Origin: JACKII01 sp965202745
GTDB taxonomy: Bacteria > Pseudomonadota > Alphaproteobacteria > Bin95
Assembly (NCBI GenBank): GCA_965202745.1
Contig: CBDBCB010000019.1
Coordinates: 62,001 to 126,000 of the forward strand
DNA length: 64,000 bases
Reading direction: 5' to 3'
Below, piece by piece: positions 26,650 to 36,236 of this stretch. The translations under genes were made by a program, and so were the position numbers. Within the stretch, counting starts at the first letter, position 1. Each line of letters begins with the position of its first letter. The notes beneath the pieces were generated by a model, which did not search any database, was not told where the DNA came from, and saw only the letters and a program-made list of their open reading frames with translations.

Positions 26650-27855
26650 CTATTCCTGCGTGCGCAGAACGCCGCTGCGGATCAGGGCTGCCACCTGTGT
26701 TTCCGTATACCCCAGCTCCAGCAAAACCTCTGCCGAATGCTGGCCCAACAAAGGCGCGCCAACGGGTTGCCTGACGGGCGTACTGGAAAATGCCAGCGGT
26801 GAGCGCACGACGGGTACCATTCCTTCGCTGGCATGGGGGGCTTGCTGGATCAGCCCCCGCGCCTGGGTTTCGTAGGAATCGAGCGCTTCACCCGTTGTGC
26901 GGATCGGCCCGGCGGGAATGCCGGTGTTCCGCAGCCGCTCCAGCCAGTTCTCCGCCGTGTCGGAGGCAAAAATATTGTCCAACACCGCTTTTAGGGCATC
27001 CCGGTTGGTGACGCGGGCGGCATTGTTGGCAAACCGCCCGTCATCCAGCAGGTCCGGACGATTGACCGCGTTGTTGCAGAATTTGGCAAACAGCGCGTCA
27101 CCCGCAATCGTCAGCAGGATTTGCCCGTCGGACGCCTCGAACACTCCCAGCGGCTGGGCGACCAAGCTGGAATTGCCAACGCGGGTCTCGTCGATACCTT
27201 CGACCAGGTAGCGGGCATGATAGGGCAGGATCACCGACAGGCTGCTGTCATAGATCGGCACGTCGATGGACTGGCCATCGCCCGTCCGCCCGCGCGCCAC
27301 CAGAGCCGCCAGGATGGCTTGAGCAGCATACTGCCCGGCCATCACGTCGAACAATGAAACGCCCACGCGCATGGGCGGGCCATCCGCCTCCCCCGTCAGC
27401 GCCATCAAGCCTACTTCCGCCTGTGCGACGGGGTCATAGCCGCCGCGGTCTTTCAGCGGGCCGGTGCGGCCATAACCGGAAATTGAGCAATAGATAAGGC
27501 CCGGCAGGGCCTCTTTCAGGTCATCATAGCCCAAGCCATAGCGGTCCATGGTGCCAGTGCGCATGGCTTCGATCACCACATCGGATTTTGCGGCCAGCGC
27601 CTTCACCGCCGCGGTGCCCTCCGGCTTGGTGAAGTCGATGGCCAAGCTCTTCTTATTGCGATTGATCGCCATGAAATAGGGCGACTCCCCTTCCCGGCCC
27701 GGCGTTTTGAAATGCCGGGTCTCATCCCCGACCGCTGGGTTCTCTACCTTGATCACCTCCGCACCCAGATCGGACAGCATCATGGTGCAGAAAGGGCCAG
27801 CCAGGACGCGGGTCAGATCCAGGATGCGGATTCCGGCAAGGGGTATTTCGGACAT
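26650..27855 (-). CDS. CaiB/BaiF-family CoA-transferase, copy 1
   Basis: This is a class III CoA-transferase, which moves CoA between carboxylic acids through an aspartyl-CoA intermediate. It begins MSEIPLAGIRILDLTRVLAGPF, the family N-terminus, and has INRNKKSLAIDF, SGYGRTGPLKDRGGYD and GNSSLVAQPLGVF. The frame is open further upstream but without family sequence, so the ATG at 27855 is chosen, giving 401 residues. The acids used cannot be told. A second paralogue is at 38662-39864. Confidence 0.9.
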   Translation of the reverse strand: MSEIPLAGIRILDLTRVLAGPFCTMMLSDLGAEVIKVENPAVGDETRHFKTPGREGESPYFMAINRNKKSLAIDFTKPEGTAAVKALAAKSDVVIEAMRTGTMDRYGLGYDDLKEALPGLIYCSISGYGRTGPLKDRGGYDPVAQAEVGLMALTGEADGPPMRVGVSLFDVMAGQYAAQAILAALVARGRTGDGQSIDVPIYDSSLSVILPYHARYLVEGIDETRVGNSSLVAQPLGVFEASDGQILLTIAGDALFAKFCNNAVNRPDLLDDGRFANNAARVTNRDALKAVLDNIFASDTAENWLERLRNTGIPAGPIRTTGEALDSYETQARGLIQQAPHASEGMVPVVRSPLAFSSTPVRQPVGAPLLGQHSAEVLLELGYTETQVAALIRSGVLRTQE

Positions 27856-27976
27856 GAAGGGCTCTATCGGTGGGCGGTTACAGGCTCTATAGCCAGAAGC
27901 ATTGCCGCCCCACAGCGGTTCTGCAATCGTTTCGGTGCTGGATGCGTGTCCCCGCCAGCACCGAACCCTAGGGAGA

Positions 27977-28957
27977 ATGCCCGTGCGCCTGCATATTGAA
28001 TGGTTGAGCAGCAAATCGCCCCATATGAGGCTCGACCGGGAAATATGGGAGCAGGCAGCCGCGCGGCATCCGGCGGCGGCGAGGCTCGATGTGAGCTTTG
28101 CCAAGGATCTGACCGCGGATGCACCCTATGCAGACGCGGAAATTCTGATCACGCAGACAGTGGACAAGGAGCGCCTTAAGCAGATCGCGCCGAATCTGAA
28201 ATGGGTGTTCGCTACCTCTGCCGGGGTGGAGGGGTTCATGCCGCTGGATTGGCTGCCGCCGGGTGTGTTGTTTTCCAACAATGGCGGCACGCACATCCCG
28301 AAGTTCCGGGAGTTTATCAGCATGGCGCTGACCATGCTGCACATGGGTTTCCCCGCGCTGGGCAGTCAGCAGCGGGAGCGGCGCTGGGAGCAAATATTCT
28401 CCGGCCTGATCGGCGGCAAGACCGTGTGCATCTGTGGCTTCGGCGCGTTGGGCGCGACCACGGCTGAGGTGGCGAAGGGCATGGGCCTGACCGTGCGCGC
28501 CGTGCGCCGCAATCCCGCGCCGGACCCACAGGCTGACGAGATGTTCGGCACTGGACGCCTGCACGAAGCGCTGAATGGCGCAGACCTGCTAGTGATCACC
28601 ACGCCATTGACGCCAGAGACCAGCGGCATGATCGGCGCGGCAGAACTGGACCTGCTGGCCGACGGCGCAAGCGTGCTAAATGTTGGCCGGGGCCCGGTGC
28701 TGGACAACAATGCGCTTTGTGAACGGCTGGATAGCGGACGGCTGGCCGACGCGATGATCGATGTGTTCGTGCCGGAGCAGTTGCCAGCCGAATCGCCGCT
28801 CTGGCATCAAAAGAACCTGCTGATAACACCGCATATGTGCTCCGACGATCCAGAGCAGTATATCCAGCGCTCGCTCGATATTTTCTTTGCGGAGCTGGCC
28901 CGGTTTGGAGCGGGAGAGCCACTCCAGAACCGGATCGATCCGTCGGCTGGTTACTAG
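27977..28957 (+). CDS. D-2-hydroxyacid dehydrogenase (NAD-dependent)
   Basis: The protein is a D-isomer 2-hydroxyacid dehydrogenase of 326 residues. The dinucleotide site is GFGALGATTAEVAKGMG, the substrate arginine is in NVGRGPVLD and the catalytic histidine in LLITPHMC. I chose ATG 27977 (MPVRLHIEWL); the open frame continues to 27902 but the extra part is not family-like. It diverges from the CoA-transferase. Family members reduce glyoxylate, hydroxypyruvate or larger 2-oxo acids; the substrate is not evident. Confidence 0.88.
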   Translation: MPVRLHIEWLSSKSPHMRLDREIWEQAAARHPAAARLDVSFAKDLTADAPYADAEILITQTVDKERLKQIAPNLKWVFATSAGVEGFMPLDWLPPGVLFSNNGGTHIPKFREFISMALTMLHMGFPALGSQQRERRWEQIFSGLIGGKTVCICGFGALGATTAEVAKGMGLTVRAVRRNPAPDPQADEMFGTGRLHEALNGADLLVITTPLTPETSGMIGAAELDLLADGASVLNVGRGPVLDNNALCERLDSGRLADAMIDVFVPEQLPAESPLWHQKNLLITPHMCSDDPEQYIQRSLDIFFAELARFGAGEPLQNRIDPSAGY

Positions 28958-28995
28958 CGCACACTCTGGCACCCCCAGACCGGCACTTTACAGTC

Positions 28996-29859
28996 ATGCA
29001 ACACAATCTGCCCCGCGCGATCCTCTTGCTGTGCGGAACGATGATTATCATCGGGACGATGGATGCGGTCTCCAAGCTGCTGGTCCAGGACCTGGCGGTG
29101 GGGCAGATATTGGCGGTGCACTAATGGATGTTCTTCTGTGTGGCGCTGTGGATGGCGCACCGGTTCATCGGGATTCGGGCCGCGTTCCGCTCAGCCAGGC
29201 CCTGGGTACAGATCGCCCGCTCCGGCATTCTGATGATGGAGATGGCCCTGTTCATTCAGGCCTTCGTCTACATGCATCTGGCCGACGTGTACGCGGTGGT
29301 CGCAGCAGCGCCGTTGCTGGTGATGGTTATGGTCGCGCTTTTCCTCGGCGAAACCATCGGCCCGCACCGCAAAGCGGCAGTGCTGATCGGCTTTGTTGGC
29401 GTGCTGGTCATCGTGCGGCCCGGCAGCGGGGTCTTTGGCTGGCCCGCGTTGTTGCCCATCGTGGCGACACTGGGCTGGGCCGCCTATCAGGTGCTGCTGC
29501 GGCGGGTCTCCGCCTATGACCGGTCGGAGACGACGGTTCTCTATACCGCAACGACAGGGTTTGTAATTTACAGCATTGCGGGCCTGCTACTGTGGCAGGC
29601 GCCGACGGGTGAGCAATGGCTGCTGCTGGCCGCCGTCGGTGTAATGGGCTCAGCCGGGCATATTCTGCTGGTGAAGGCCTACGAAAGCGCACCGGCCTCT
29701 GCCCTACAGCCGTTTAACTATGGCTTGCCGCTATGGGCGGTGGTCATCGGCTGGCTGGTGTTTGACCATCTGCCCGGCGCCTGGACGTTCGCGGGCGGCG
29801 CGCTGGTCATCGCTGGCGGACTGTATGCGCTCTGGCGCGAGCAGTTGCGGGCGGGTTGA
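28996..29859 (+). pseudogene. EamA/DMT-family permease interrupted by an in-frame TAA
   Basis: The protein starts MQHNLPRAILLLCGTMIII and is a ten-helix EamA permease of about 287 codons. After GQILAVH a TAA at 29122-29124 interrupts the frame, which then goes on as WMFFCVALWMAHRF without any shift. The family commonly has an aromatic residue here, so a tyrosine codon probably mutated to TAA. The rest, with two EamA halves (LFLGETIGPHRKAAVL and FDHLPGAWTFAGGALVI), is intact. A start at 29128 would lack the first helix. Probably inactive. Confidence 0.85.
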
Positions 29860-29888
29860 TCCCGTCCCGCTACCGGTCCGAATTCCAA

Positions 29889-30006
29889 TCATCGTCGGCA
29901 GGTTTTACTCTTGGGCGCAGCGCCTACTTCGATGGTTACCAAATCGCCATCCAGGTGAGCGTGAATACCATGCGCATTGATTAGCAGGTTCAGCGCCGAC
30001 CAAGTC
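29889..30006 (-). other. Short protein-like open frame, possible gene remnant
   Basis: Between the permease and the esterase, the minus strand holds an open frame that reads ETWSALNLLINAHGIHAHL, then DGDLVTIEVGAAPKSK, before TGA at 29889. The composition is protein-like, but there is no ATG, GTG or clear ribosome site, and it starts inside the end of the esterase gene. I do not recognise it. It may be a fragment of a lost gene or chance. Confidence 0.25.
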
Positions 30007-30942
30007 TCAACCCGCCCGACGAATCGCGTCTGAGGCCTGCTTTTGTGCGGCAACCGCATCATCGACATCGGGCGCCATGCCGAAGAAGCCGTGGATCATG
30101 CCTTTATAGACAGTGACCTCCGTCGGCACGCCGGCCGCCTGGAGCGCCGCCGCATAGGCGACACCGTCGTCATGCAGCACGTCGCATTCGGCGACGATGA
30201 CCAGCGCGGGCGCGGTACCAGCAAAACTTTCGGCCTTTAGGGGTGATGCCCGCCAATCCTCTGCTTCGGCTTTGGAATTGAGATAATGATCCTGGAACCA
30301 GCCCATAGCCTTGTCCGTCAGGACGCCGTATCCCGCGCCGAAAGTCTGGTAGCTCTTGGCCGAGAGGGAATAGTCGCCGACCGGGTAGATCAGCAATTGC
30401 AGGGCCAATGACGGACCGCCTGCATCGCGCGCCATCAGGGCCACGACGCCAGCCAGGTTACCGCCTGCGCTGTCGCCGCCGACCATGAGCTTCGCCGGGT
30501 CTACGCCCAGGCTAGCAGCATTGCCGGCAACCCATTGAAGAGCCGCGAAACTGTCATCAACGGCAGCTGGGAATTTGTCTTCCGGCCCCATGCGGTAATC
30601 GACAGAGACCACGACCACGCCCCCACCGGCGCAGAGATTGCGGCAAATCTTGTCGTGGATTTCCAGGCTGCCAATGACGTGCCCGCCGCCATGCAGATAG
30701 ACCAATGCGCCCCGTGTGCCCGCTTCATCCGGCCAGTAGATACGCACGGGAATTTCCCCGGCAGGGCCAGGAATGGCGCGGTCTTCGAGCTTTTTCACCG
30801 GCGTTGGCTCACCGCCACGCGCCGTCGACATGGCCGCCATCAGTTCCCGCGCTGCCGGGGGCTCCAGCGTGTGCATCGGCGGCAGGTTGGCTTTGGCGAG
30901 GGCTTCAAGCGCGGCGGCGATTTGGGGATGGACGGTGGGCAT
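30007..30942 (-). CDS. Alpha/beta-hydrolase of the HSL (hormone-sensitive lipase) family
   Basis: This 311-residue esterase shows the HSL oxyanion motif HGGGHVIGS, the nucleophile elbow GGDSAGGN, the acid region in AECDVLHDD and the final histidine in KGMIHGFFGM. The chosen start is ATG 30942 (MPTVHPQIAAAL), which fits family length; the frame runs upstream to 31113 without similar sequence. It probably hydrolyses short-chain acyl esters. No signal peptide is seen. Confidence 0.88.
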   Translation of the reverse strand: MPTVHPQIAAALEALAKANLPPMHTLEPPAARELMAAMSTARGGEPTPVKKLEDRAIPGPAGEIPVRIYWPDEAGTRGALVYLHGGGHVIGSLEIHDKICRNLCAGGGVVVVSVDYRMGPEDKFPAAVDDSFAALQWVAGNAASLGVDPAKLMVGGDSAGGNLAGVVALMARDAGGPSLALQLLIYPVGDYSLSAKSYQTFGAGYGVLTDKAMGWFQDHYLNSKAEAEDWRASPLKAESFAGTAPALVIVAECDVLHDDGVAYAAALQAAGVPTEVTVYKGMIHGFFGMAPDVDDAVAAQKQASDAIRRAG

Positions 30943-31127
30943 TTTGGTGCTCCTGGTGCGCCCTGCTGTGGCGCTACGGTGTTTCTGGTTAGTCTTTAGT
31001 ATAATGCGATCCAGAGGATTGCGGAAGCCTGTGCACAAGCAATTTGGTGGTTCGATCAGACCGCTAGGCCGGAACTGCCCTTCGCCCGTACAATTACCCC
31101 ATCGGCACGACACGAAAGCAACCAGCG

Positions 31128-32297
31128 ATGACCGAGCGCCCAGCGCGCATCCTGCCGACGATCATCGTCTCCCAGTTCGCGGGGACGTCGTTGTGGTTTG
31201 CCGGGAATGCCGTATTGCCGGATTTGCAGCGTGACTGGGGCCTGCCACCGGATACGCTTGGCGATATCACATCTGCCGTTCAACTGGGATTCATCGGGGG
31301 TACGCTGGTCTTTGCGGTTTCCGCCCTGTCGGACCGGTTCTCGCCGCGGTTAATCTTCTTTTGCTGTGCGTTGCTGGGAGCGGCGGCGAACGGGTGCAGC
31401 GTGCTGTTGGAAAACGATGCTGGCCTCCTGTTGGCGCTGCGGTTTGCAACGGGGTTTTTTCTGGCCGGCATCTATCCGGTGGGCATGAAAATAGCCGCAG
31501 GCTGGTACAAGGCGGACCTGGGCCGGGCGCTAGGCTATCTGGTGTCGGCTTTGGTGGCAGGAACCGCCTTGCCCCATCTGATCCGCGGCCTGGGCGGCAG
31601 CCTGCCGTGGGAGGGTGTTACGCTGGCCGTTTCAGCCATTGCAGCGGGCGGCGGCGTGCTGATGTACATGCTGGTACCTGACGGCCCTCATCTGTCTGCC
31701 GGTGCCAGGTTCGACCCACGGGCGCTGGCTGCGGTCTTCAAATCGCCGAAGTTCCGTGCCTCCGCTTTCGGCTATTTTGGGCATATGTGGGAGCTATATG
31801 CCTTTTGGGCCTTCGCGCCCGCTTTGCTGGCGGCCTACGCCCAGTCACAAGGGCTCAGCCTCAACATTTCCCTTTGGGCGTTCGCGATTATTGCAGTTGG
31901 CTCGCTCAGCAGTGCGGTTGGCGGGGTTTTATCGACCCGGTTTGGCAGCGCAAGCGTTGCGCACCGGCTGCTGTCCCTATCGGGGCTATGCTGCCTGCTT
32001 TCATCCCTGGCATTTATGGCCCCGCCGCTGGTGTTCTTTGCCTTCCTGTTGCTCTGGGGATTGGCTGTGATCGGCGATTCTCCACAATTCTCCGCCCTGA
32101 ATGCGCAGTCCGCCCCGCCGGAACGGGTGGGGTCCGCCTTGACGATTGCCAACGCCATCGGCTTTGGCATTTCAGTTGTCAGCATTCAGCTTCTAAACAG
32201 CACCATTGGCTGGACCGAGCCGCAGTTCCTGTTCGTGTTGCTGCTGCCCGGCCCGATCTTTGGGCTCTGGTCGATGCGTTTGTTGCTGCGGGGTTAG
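31128..32297 (+). CDS. MFS transporter (CynX/YfcJ-like)
   Basis: A complete 389-residue major facilitator permease with about 12 membrane segments. The loop between helices 2 and 3 reads ALSDRFSPRLIFF, the usual GxLaDRxGrk position. The substrate is unknown. It diverges from the HSL esterase with about 180 bases between their starts, and its 3' end faces the REP-like element and the broken LLM gene. Confidence 0.85.
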   Translation: MTERPARILPTIIVSQFAGTSLWFAGNAVLPDLQRDWGLPPDTLGDITSAVQLGFIGGTLVFAVSALSDRFSPRLIFFCCALLGAAANGCSVLLENDAGLLLALRFATGFFLAGIYPVGMKIAAGWYKADLGRALGYLVSALVAGTALPHLIRGLGGSLPWEGVTLAVSAIAAGGGVLMYMLVPDGPHLSAGARFDPRALAAVFKSPKFRASAFGYFGHMWELYAFWAFAPALLAAYAQSQGLSLNISLWAFAIIAVGSLSSAVGGVLSTRFGSASVAHRLLSLSGLCCLLSSLAFMAPPLVFFAFLLLWGLAVIGDSPQFSALNAQSAPPERVGSALTIANAIGFGISVVSIQLLNSTIGWTEPQFLFVLLLPGPIFGLWSMRLLLRG

Positions 32298-32306
32298 GGC
32301 ATCAAT

Positions 32307-32375
32307 GCAAGGCGTCCGGGATCTGTTCACCGGCTCGCGCATCCCTGGTCAAAAACAGGTCCCGGACAGCGCTTG
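32307..32375. repeat. REP-like palindromic intergenic element, copy B
   Basis: TCCGGGATCTGTT (32315-32327) and AACAGGTCCCGGA (32354-32366) form a 13-bp inverted repeat with one mismatch around 26 bases. The arm and its GTCAAAA flank match copy A at 16530-16622 in reverse orientation. It lies between convergent genes (MFS, then the LLM remnant), as does copy A. A terminator role is inferred. Confidence 0.65.
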
Positions 32376-32403
32376 CGCACTTCCAGGAATTCGGAGATGC
32401 ACC

Positions 32404-33405
32404 TTAGGGCGCTAGCGCCCCGGGAAAATGCGGTGCAACGCGTTCGATGAACTGGTCAAGCGAGCGCCGGGCCGCCGCTTCCAGCAGGTTGCCGAAGGCG
32501 AAGCGGCAGAACAGATAGTTGGCCGTGGTGGCCTCAATCTGACCGGCCAGCACCTCTGCCACATGCTCGGCCGGGCCGGCGATGGCGATGCCGCGGGCCT
32601 TGGCTTCCGCAAAGTCCTTGGGAAAGCGGAAGGGATCGGCACCATTGTCACGCCAGAGTTTGGCCAGGCTCGCTCGCCATTCAGCATAGCCAGCCGCTCT
32701 GCCTCCGCCATATCGTCGGCAATCACCAAATGCCGCGAGAAGCCCATCTTGGCGTCCGCCGGACCGCCTGCTGCCCGGTAGCTCTCAAAGATGGCCCGGC
32801 AGGCCTCAGGCTCGGCATTGGCGACGATGTTCATGCCGCGCGCCGCGGTCCACTCGCCATGGTCGGGGCGGCCGACGCCATACCAGATTGGCGGGTGCGG
32901 GCGATGTACCGGCGGAATTTCCATGGGGATATTGCGGTAGGTCCAGAACTTGCCCTCATAGGTCAGGCGTTCGATCTGGAGCGCGTGCAGGATCAGGTCC
33001 AGCGCCTCCTCAAATCGCGGCGGCGTATCCAGGTGGGTCAGGCCGAAGAACGCGGTCTCAAACGCCACAATTCCCCGCCCGACGCCGATCTCCAGCCGGC
33101 CATTTCTTATCTGGTCGAGCATGCCGATCTCCTTGATCAGGCGCAGCGGTTCATAGAGCAGCAGGGTGTAAACCAGCGGTCCGAAGCGGAGTTTCGTCGT
33201 GCGGGCGGCAACGGCTGCCAGGAATACGCTGGGGCTGGGGGCCAGGCCCAGGGGAGCCGTGATGCTCCGCCAAGTGAAATGCATAGAAGCCGGCGCGGTC
33301 GTATTCCTCCAACAGTTCCAGGCGCTGACGGTATACCTCCGGAATCGGTGCGCCGCTTTTGTCCAGGTGATCGAACGCGCCGAAACGCAGTTGAGACTGA
33401 GCCAT
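32404..33405 (-). pseudogene. LLM-class flavin-dependent oxidoreductase, two frameshifts
   Basis: Three frames rebuild one luciferase-like monooxygenase of about 334 codons. The first reads MAQSQLRFGAFDHLDKSG and AGFYAFHLAEHHGSP. The second gives LAPSPSVFLAAVAART, GRLEIGVGRGIVAFE and HPPIWYGVG. The third gives SLAKLWRDNGADPFRFPKDF and ends ERVAPHFPGALAP. The first break is at a C/G run near 33250 and the second near 32685. The family uses FMN or F420; which of the two cannot be told. The gene is likely dead unless both breaks are sequencing errors. Confidence 0.8.
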
Positions 33406-33508
33406 TTTCATCTGCGGCACGGGATGCGCACCATCCTTTTGCTTTTGCGCTATTGCCGCTGACACTGCACCCATACGCGGCTCCGGTCAATCAAGGGACG
33501 ATCTCCGG

Positions 33509-34438
33509 TCAATCGAAGCGGCGGAGCAGGCCCAGCAAAGTCTCATTGAAGGCATCGGGCCGCTCATACATGGCCCAGTGCCCGGCCTCCGGTACGATCA
33601 GGAACGGGCAATCCGGCTGGATACGCCGCAGCATTTCCTGACGCTCGTGAGTGAAGGGGTAGGTGGTCGAGTCGAATTCGCCCCAAATGCCGGCAATCGG
33701 CGCCGGGCATAACGGCAGCACGCGGGCAAGACTGGCTTCCCTGGCAAATACCCGGCTTTTGGTGACAGCGCGGGTGGTGTTCAGCATCTGCATGAGCACA
33801 GCGACATCATCGACCGCCGCCCGGTCGCGCAGCATCAGGATGCCCAGATTGTTGCGGGCAAGCGCCTTGAACTCCTCATGATCCATGTCCCGGCGGAAGC
33901 GCGCCATCGGCATGCCATCTGCCCGCCGAAGGCCCATGCCGCCTGCCCCGCCCAGCGTGAAGCTGCGCAGCCTCTGGTCCATATACTGCGCCGTGTGCCC
34001 GCCCAGGATCGCACCGAAGGAGAAGCCGACCAGGTCGAAACGGTCGTCCGGATTGGGGAAAAGCTGCTTCAGGCCGTTGGCAATGGTCTCGCCGATGCTG
34101 TCGGCGTTTTGCGTATCCGGCGGTGGGTCGCTGTCGCCGAGGCCGGGCGAGTCCGCGCAATAGACGGTGAAGTGTTGCTTGAAGAACGGCACGTTGCGAA
34201 TCCAGTGGATCCAGGAGCCATAGCCACCATGGAAAAACACCAGGTTTGGCTTGCCCGAGCCGAAGCCCCAGACACGCCAGATCTGGCTGCCTTCACCAGA
34301 GGGGGTGCGTAGGATTTCAGCGTCAGCCTCCACCGCGCCGATGGCCGCCGCGGCCTCCGGCATGGGCGGAATGCCGTGGTCCATGCGCGGTTCGCGCAAC
34401 ACTCTCATTTGCGGGGACTGCGAACTCTCGGTGGTCAT
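33509..34438 (-). CDS. Alpha/beta-hydrolase
   Basis: A 309-residue alpha/beta-hydrolase with oxyanion region VFFHGGYGSW, a nucleophile elbow GFSFGAIL, and a final catalytic histidine in VPEAGHWAMYERPDAF. An acid lies in GIWGEFDSTTYPF. It resembles C-C bond hydrolases and haloperoxidase-like esterases. It is six bases from the creatininase-family gene upstream on the same strand and could share its transcript. Substrate unknown. Confidence 0.85.
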   Translation of the reverse strand: MTTESSQSPQMRVLREPRMDHGIPPMPEAAAAIGAVEADAEILRTPSGEGSQIWRVWGFGSGKPNLVFFHGGYGSWIHWIRNVPFFKQHFTVYCADSPGLGDSDPPPDTQNADSIGETIANGLKQLFPNPDDRFDLVGFSFGAILGGHTAQYMDQRLRSFTLGGAGGMGLRRADGMPMARFRRDMDHEEFKALARNNLGILMLRDRAAVDDVAVLMQMLNTTRAVTKSRVFAREASLARVLPLCPAPIAGIWGEFDSTTYPFTHERQEMLRRIQPDCPFLIVPEAGHWAMYERPDAFNETLLGLLRRFD

Positions 34439-34444
34439 TAAAAT

Positions 34445-35188
34445 TCAGGCCTCGTCTACAAACGCTTTCAGGTCTTCGGCCACATCCTCGACCGAGGTGC
34501 GAAAGATACGTTCGCCGTGCGCGACCGTCGAGAGCGAAGGATCGGAACCGATGCGGCCGTCAGGGAAGCGGCGGCGGTAGTCCTCTGCATCCCGGATTGG
34601 GCCTTTGGGGGCGATCTTAGGCTCGATGACGGCTTTTTTCACCTGGTCGGGAAAGGCGTAATAGCTGAGTGAGACTTCGGACGGCGTGGCGTGGCTGCCC
34701 TCGCTATCGCCATACAGCTCTTTCGACAGCGCCCGGAAGCGTAAGCCCATGAACCAGCTTTGCAGCTTGAGCCGGAACGGGCGGTTAGAGCCCTTAATGC
34801 TGGTCTCGGTGTAGATTTCACTAATGGCCGCGGTAACGGTGGGAATATTGCCGCCGTGGCCGTTCAAGAAATAGATGCGGTCGAAACCATGCTTGGTCAG
34901 CGAGGCGACCACGTCCTTCAGCGTCTCAATCAGCACCTGCGGGTGGTAGGTGATGGTGCCGGCAAAGGCCATGTGATGCTGGGCCATGCCGATGGAAAGC
35001 GTCGGGCCAACCATGACGCCCGACTTCTCCGCCACGCCATTGGCGATAATCTCCGGGCAGATGGCGTCGGTGCCGATCAGCCCGTTCGGGCCATGCTGCT
35101 CGGTCGAGCCGATGGGCATGATGATGTTACGGCGGGTCTGGAGGTAGGCGTCAACCTCCTGCCAGGTGGAGAGTTGCAGGCGGGGCAT
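34445..35188 (-). CDS. Creatininase-family protein
   Basis: The creatininase family includes creatinine amidohydrolase and related metal-dependent amidases. Metal-ligand regions visible are PIGSTEQHGPNGLIGTD, AQHHMAFAGT, LNGHGGNIPT and GDSEGSHATPSEVS. The ATG at 35188 (MPRLQLSTW) is preferred over a TTG at 35203. Length of 247 is typical. The substrate is not evident; many relatives are annotated as creatininase without test. Confidence 0.85.
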   Translation of the reverse strand: MPRLQLSTWQEVDAYLQTRRNIIMPIGSTEQHGPNGLIGTDAICPEIIANGVAEKSGVMVGPTLSIGMAQHHMAFAGTITYHPQVLIETLKDVVASLTKHGFDRIYFLNGHGGNIPTVTAAISEIYTETSIKGSNRPFRLKLQSWFMGLRFRALSKELYGDSEGSHATPSEVSLSYYAFPDQVKKAVIEPKIAPKGPIRDAEDYRRRFPDGRIGSDPSLSTVAHGERIFRTSVEDVAEDLKAFVDEA

Positions 35189-35355
35189 GGGCGGGGCTCG
35201 CAAGGTATGAGGGATGGTCCGTCAGCGGAATGATGTACCCTGCCACGGCAGACCGGCAAGGCCGATGTCGACAACACGCCTTTTTCGCCTAGTTTGCGGC
35301 GGTCTAGTTTATGACTGGCCGCCCCCTTTTTTGAGATGAACCACGCCAAGGCACC

Positions 35356-35940
35356 ATGACTGAGCCTAAGAGCAGCGATCAGGATAGAGAGACCCAACAG
35401 GGCAAAACCCAATTGGGGGGCACGGCGATCTTTGATCCTGCCAGCGGCCTGGTGGTTGCCAAGCACTGGTTTTCCAAGAACACTGTCCGGTTCTCGATCT
35501 GCGCCGTCATCGCCAGCTTCATGCTGGTCTATCCGCCGGAAGGTCTTTTGGGGGACGAGATTACCTACAGGACCTTGTTATTCATTGGGCTGGCGGTCTT
35601 TGCGGCGGGCACGTCCTATTACTCGCTGGCCGGATGGCTGAATAAGACGGTGGTATTCGTTACCGGTGGCCGGCTGCGCGTTCGCCACGGCCCAATTCCC
35701 TGGTGGGGAAACAAAGACATCAGTACCAGAGAGGTCGTGCGCTTTTTCAGCCGGAAAAAGACGGTCAAACGCACCGGATTGCTCAACAACCGAGTGGTGG
35801 AGAGCTTTGCGGTTTACGCTGAGGTGAAGGCAGGCAGCCCCGTGCTAATCATCAAAGGCATTGAGGTGGAAACGCAGAGTGAGGCGGTGATTAAAGCGCT
35901 GGAACAGGCGCTGGACAGTGCCGAGAATGGCGGGGCTTAG
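35356..35940 (+). CDS. Membrane protein with PH-like domain, function unknown
   Basis: This 194-residue protein has a polar N-terminus (KSSDQDRETQQGKTQLGG), two predicted membrane segments (about 46-60 and 72-90), then a cytosolic beta-rich region with LRVRHGPIPWWGNKDIS. That last pattern is seen in bacterial PH-like membrane proteins. No enzymatic motif is visible. It is divergent from the creatininase-family gene and precedes the convergent tRNA-Val. Confidence 0.65.
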   Translation: MTEPKSSDQDRETQQGKTQLGGTAIFDPASGLVVAKHWFSKNTVRFSICAVIASFMLVYPPEGLLGDEITYRTLLFIGLAVFAAGTSYYSLAGWLNKTVVFVTGGRLRVRHGPIPWWGNKDISTREVVRFFSRKKTVKRTGLLNNRVVESFAVYAEVKAGSPVLIIKGIEVETQSEAVIKALEQALDSAENGGA

Positions 35941-36080
35941 CCGAAGCAATGCAAGAAAACTCTGAGACGCGAACGAAAGCCAGCTTGGGTTGCTTCGTCG
36001 CCCCGAATTAAATCCGGGATTTCTCGCAATCACGGCGACATTCGATAATCGGGCGCTAAAAATAGGTTTATTGCTGGGAA

Positions 36081-36155
36081 TGGTGGGCGGTACTGGGATC
36101 GAACCAGTGGCCACTGCGATGTCAACACAGTGCTCTACCGCTGAGCTAACCGCCC
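36081..36155 (-). tRNA. tRNA-Val (GAC), CCA encoded
   Basis: The minus strand folds into a standard cloverleaf: acceptor GGGCGGT/ACCGCCC, D arm GCTC/GAGC, anticodon stem CTGTG/CGCAG with loop TTGACAT (anticodon GAC, valine), and T arm ACTGG-TTCGATC-CCAGT. The discriminator is A and the CCA end is encoded (36081-36083). It stands alone between two protein genes. Confidence 0.96.
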
Positions 36156-36236
36156 ATCCGTCTGCGGAGCCGGTGGCCTCTGCAGGAAGGTTGGCTGTAT
36201 AGCGCCAGCCTGTGGCCTAGCGCAAGGGGCTTTCGG

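Noticed and set aside
35990..36202. A small protein gene across the tRNA-Val region
   Set aside because: The frame VGGTGIEPVA is the well-known artefact of reading through a tRNA gene.
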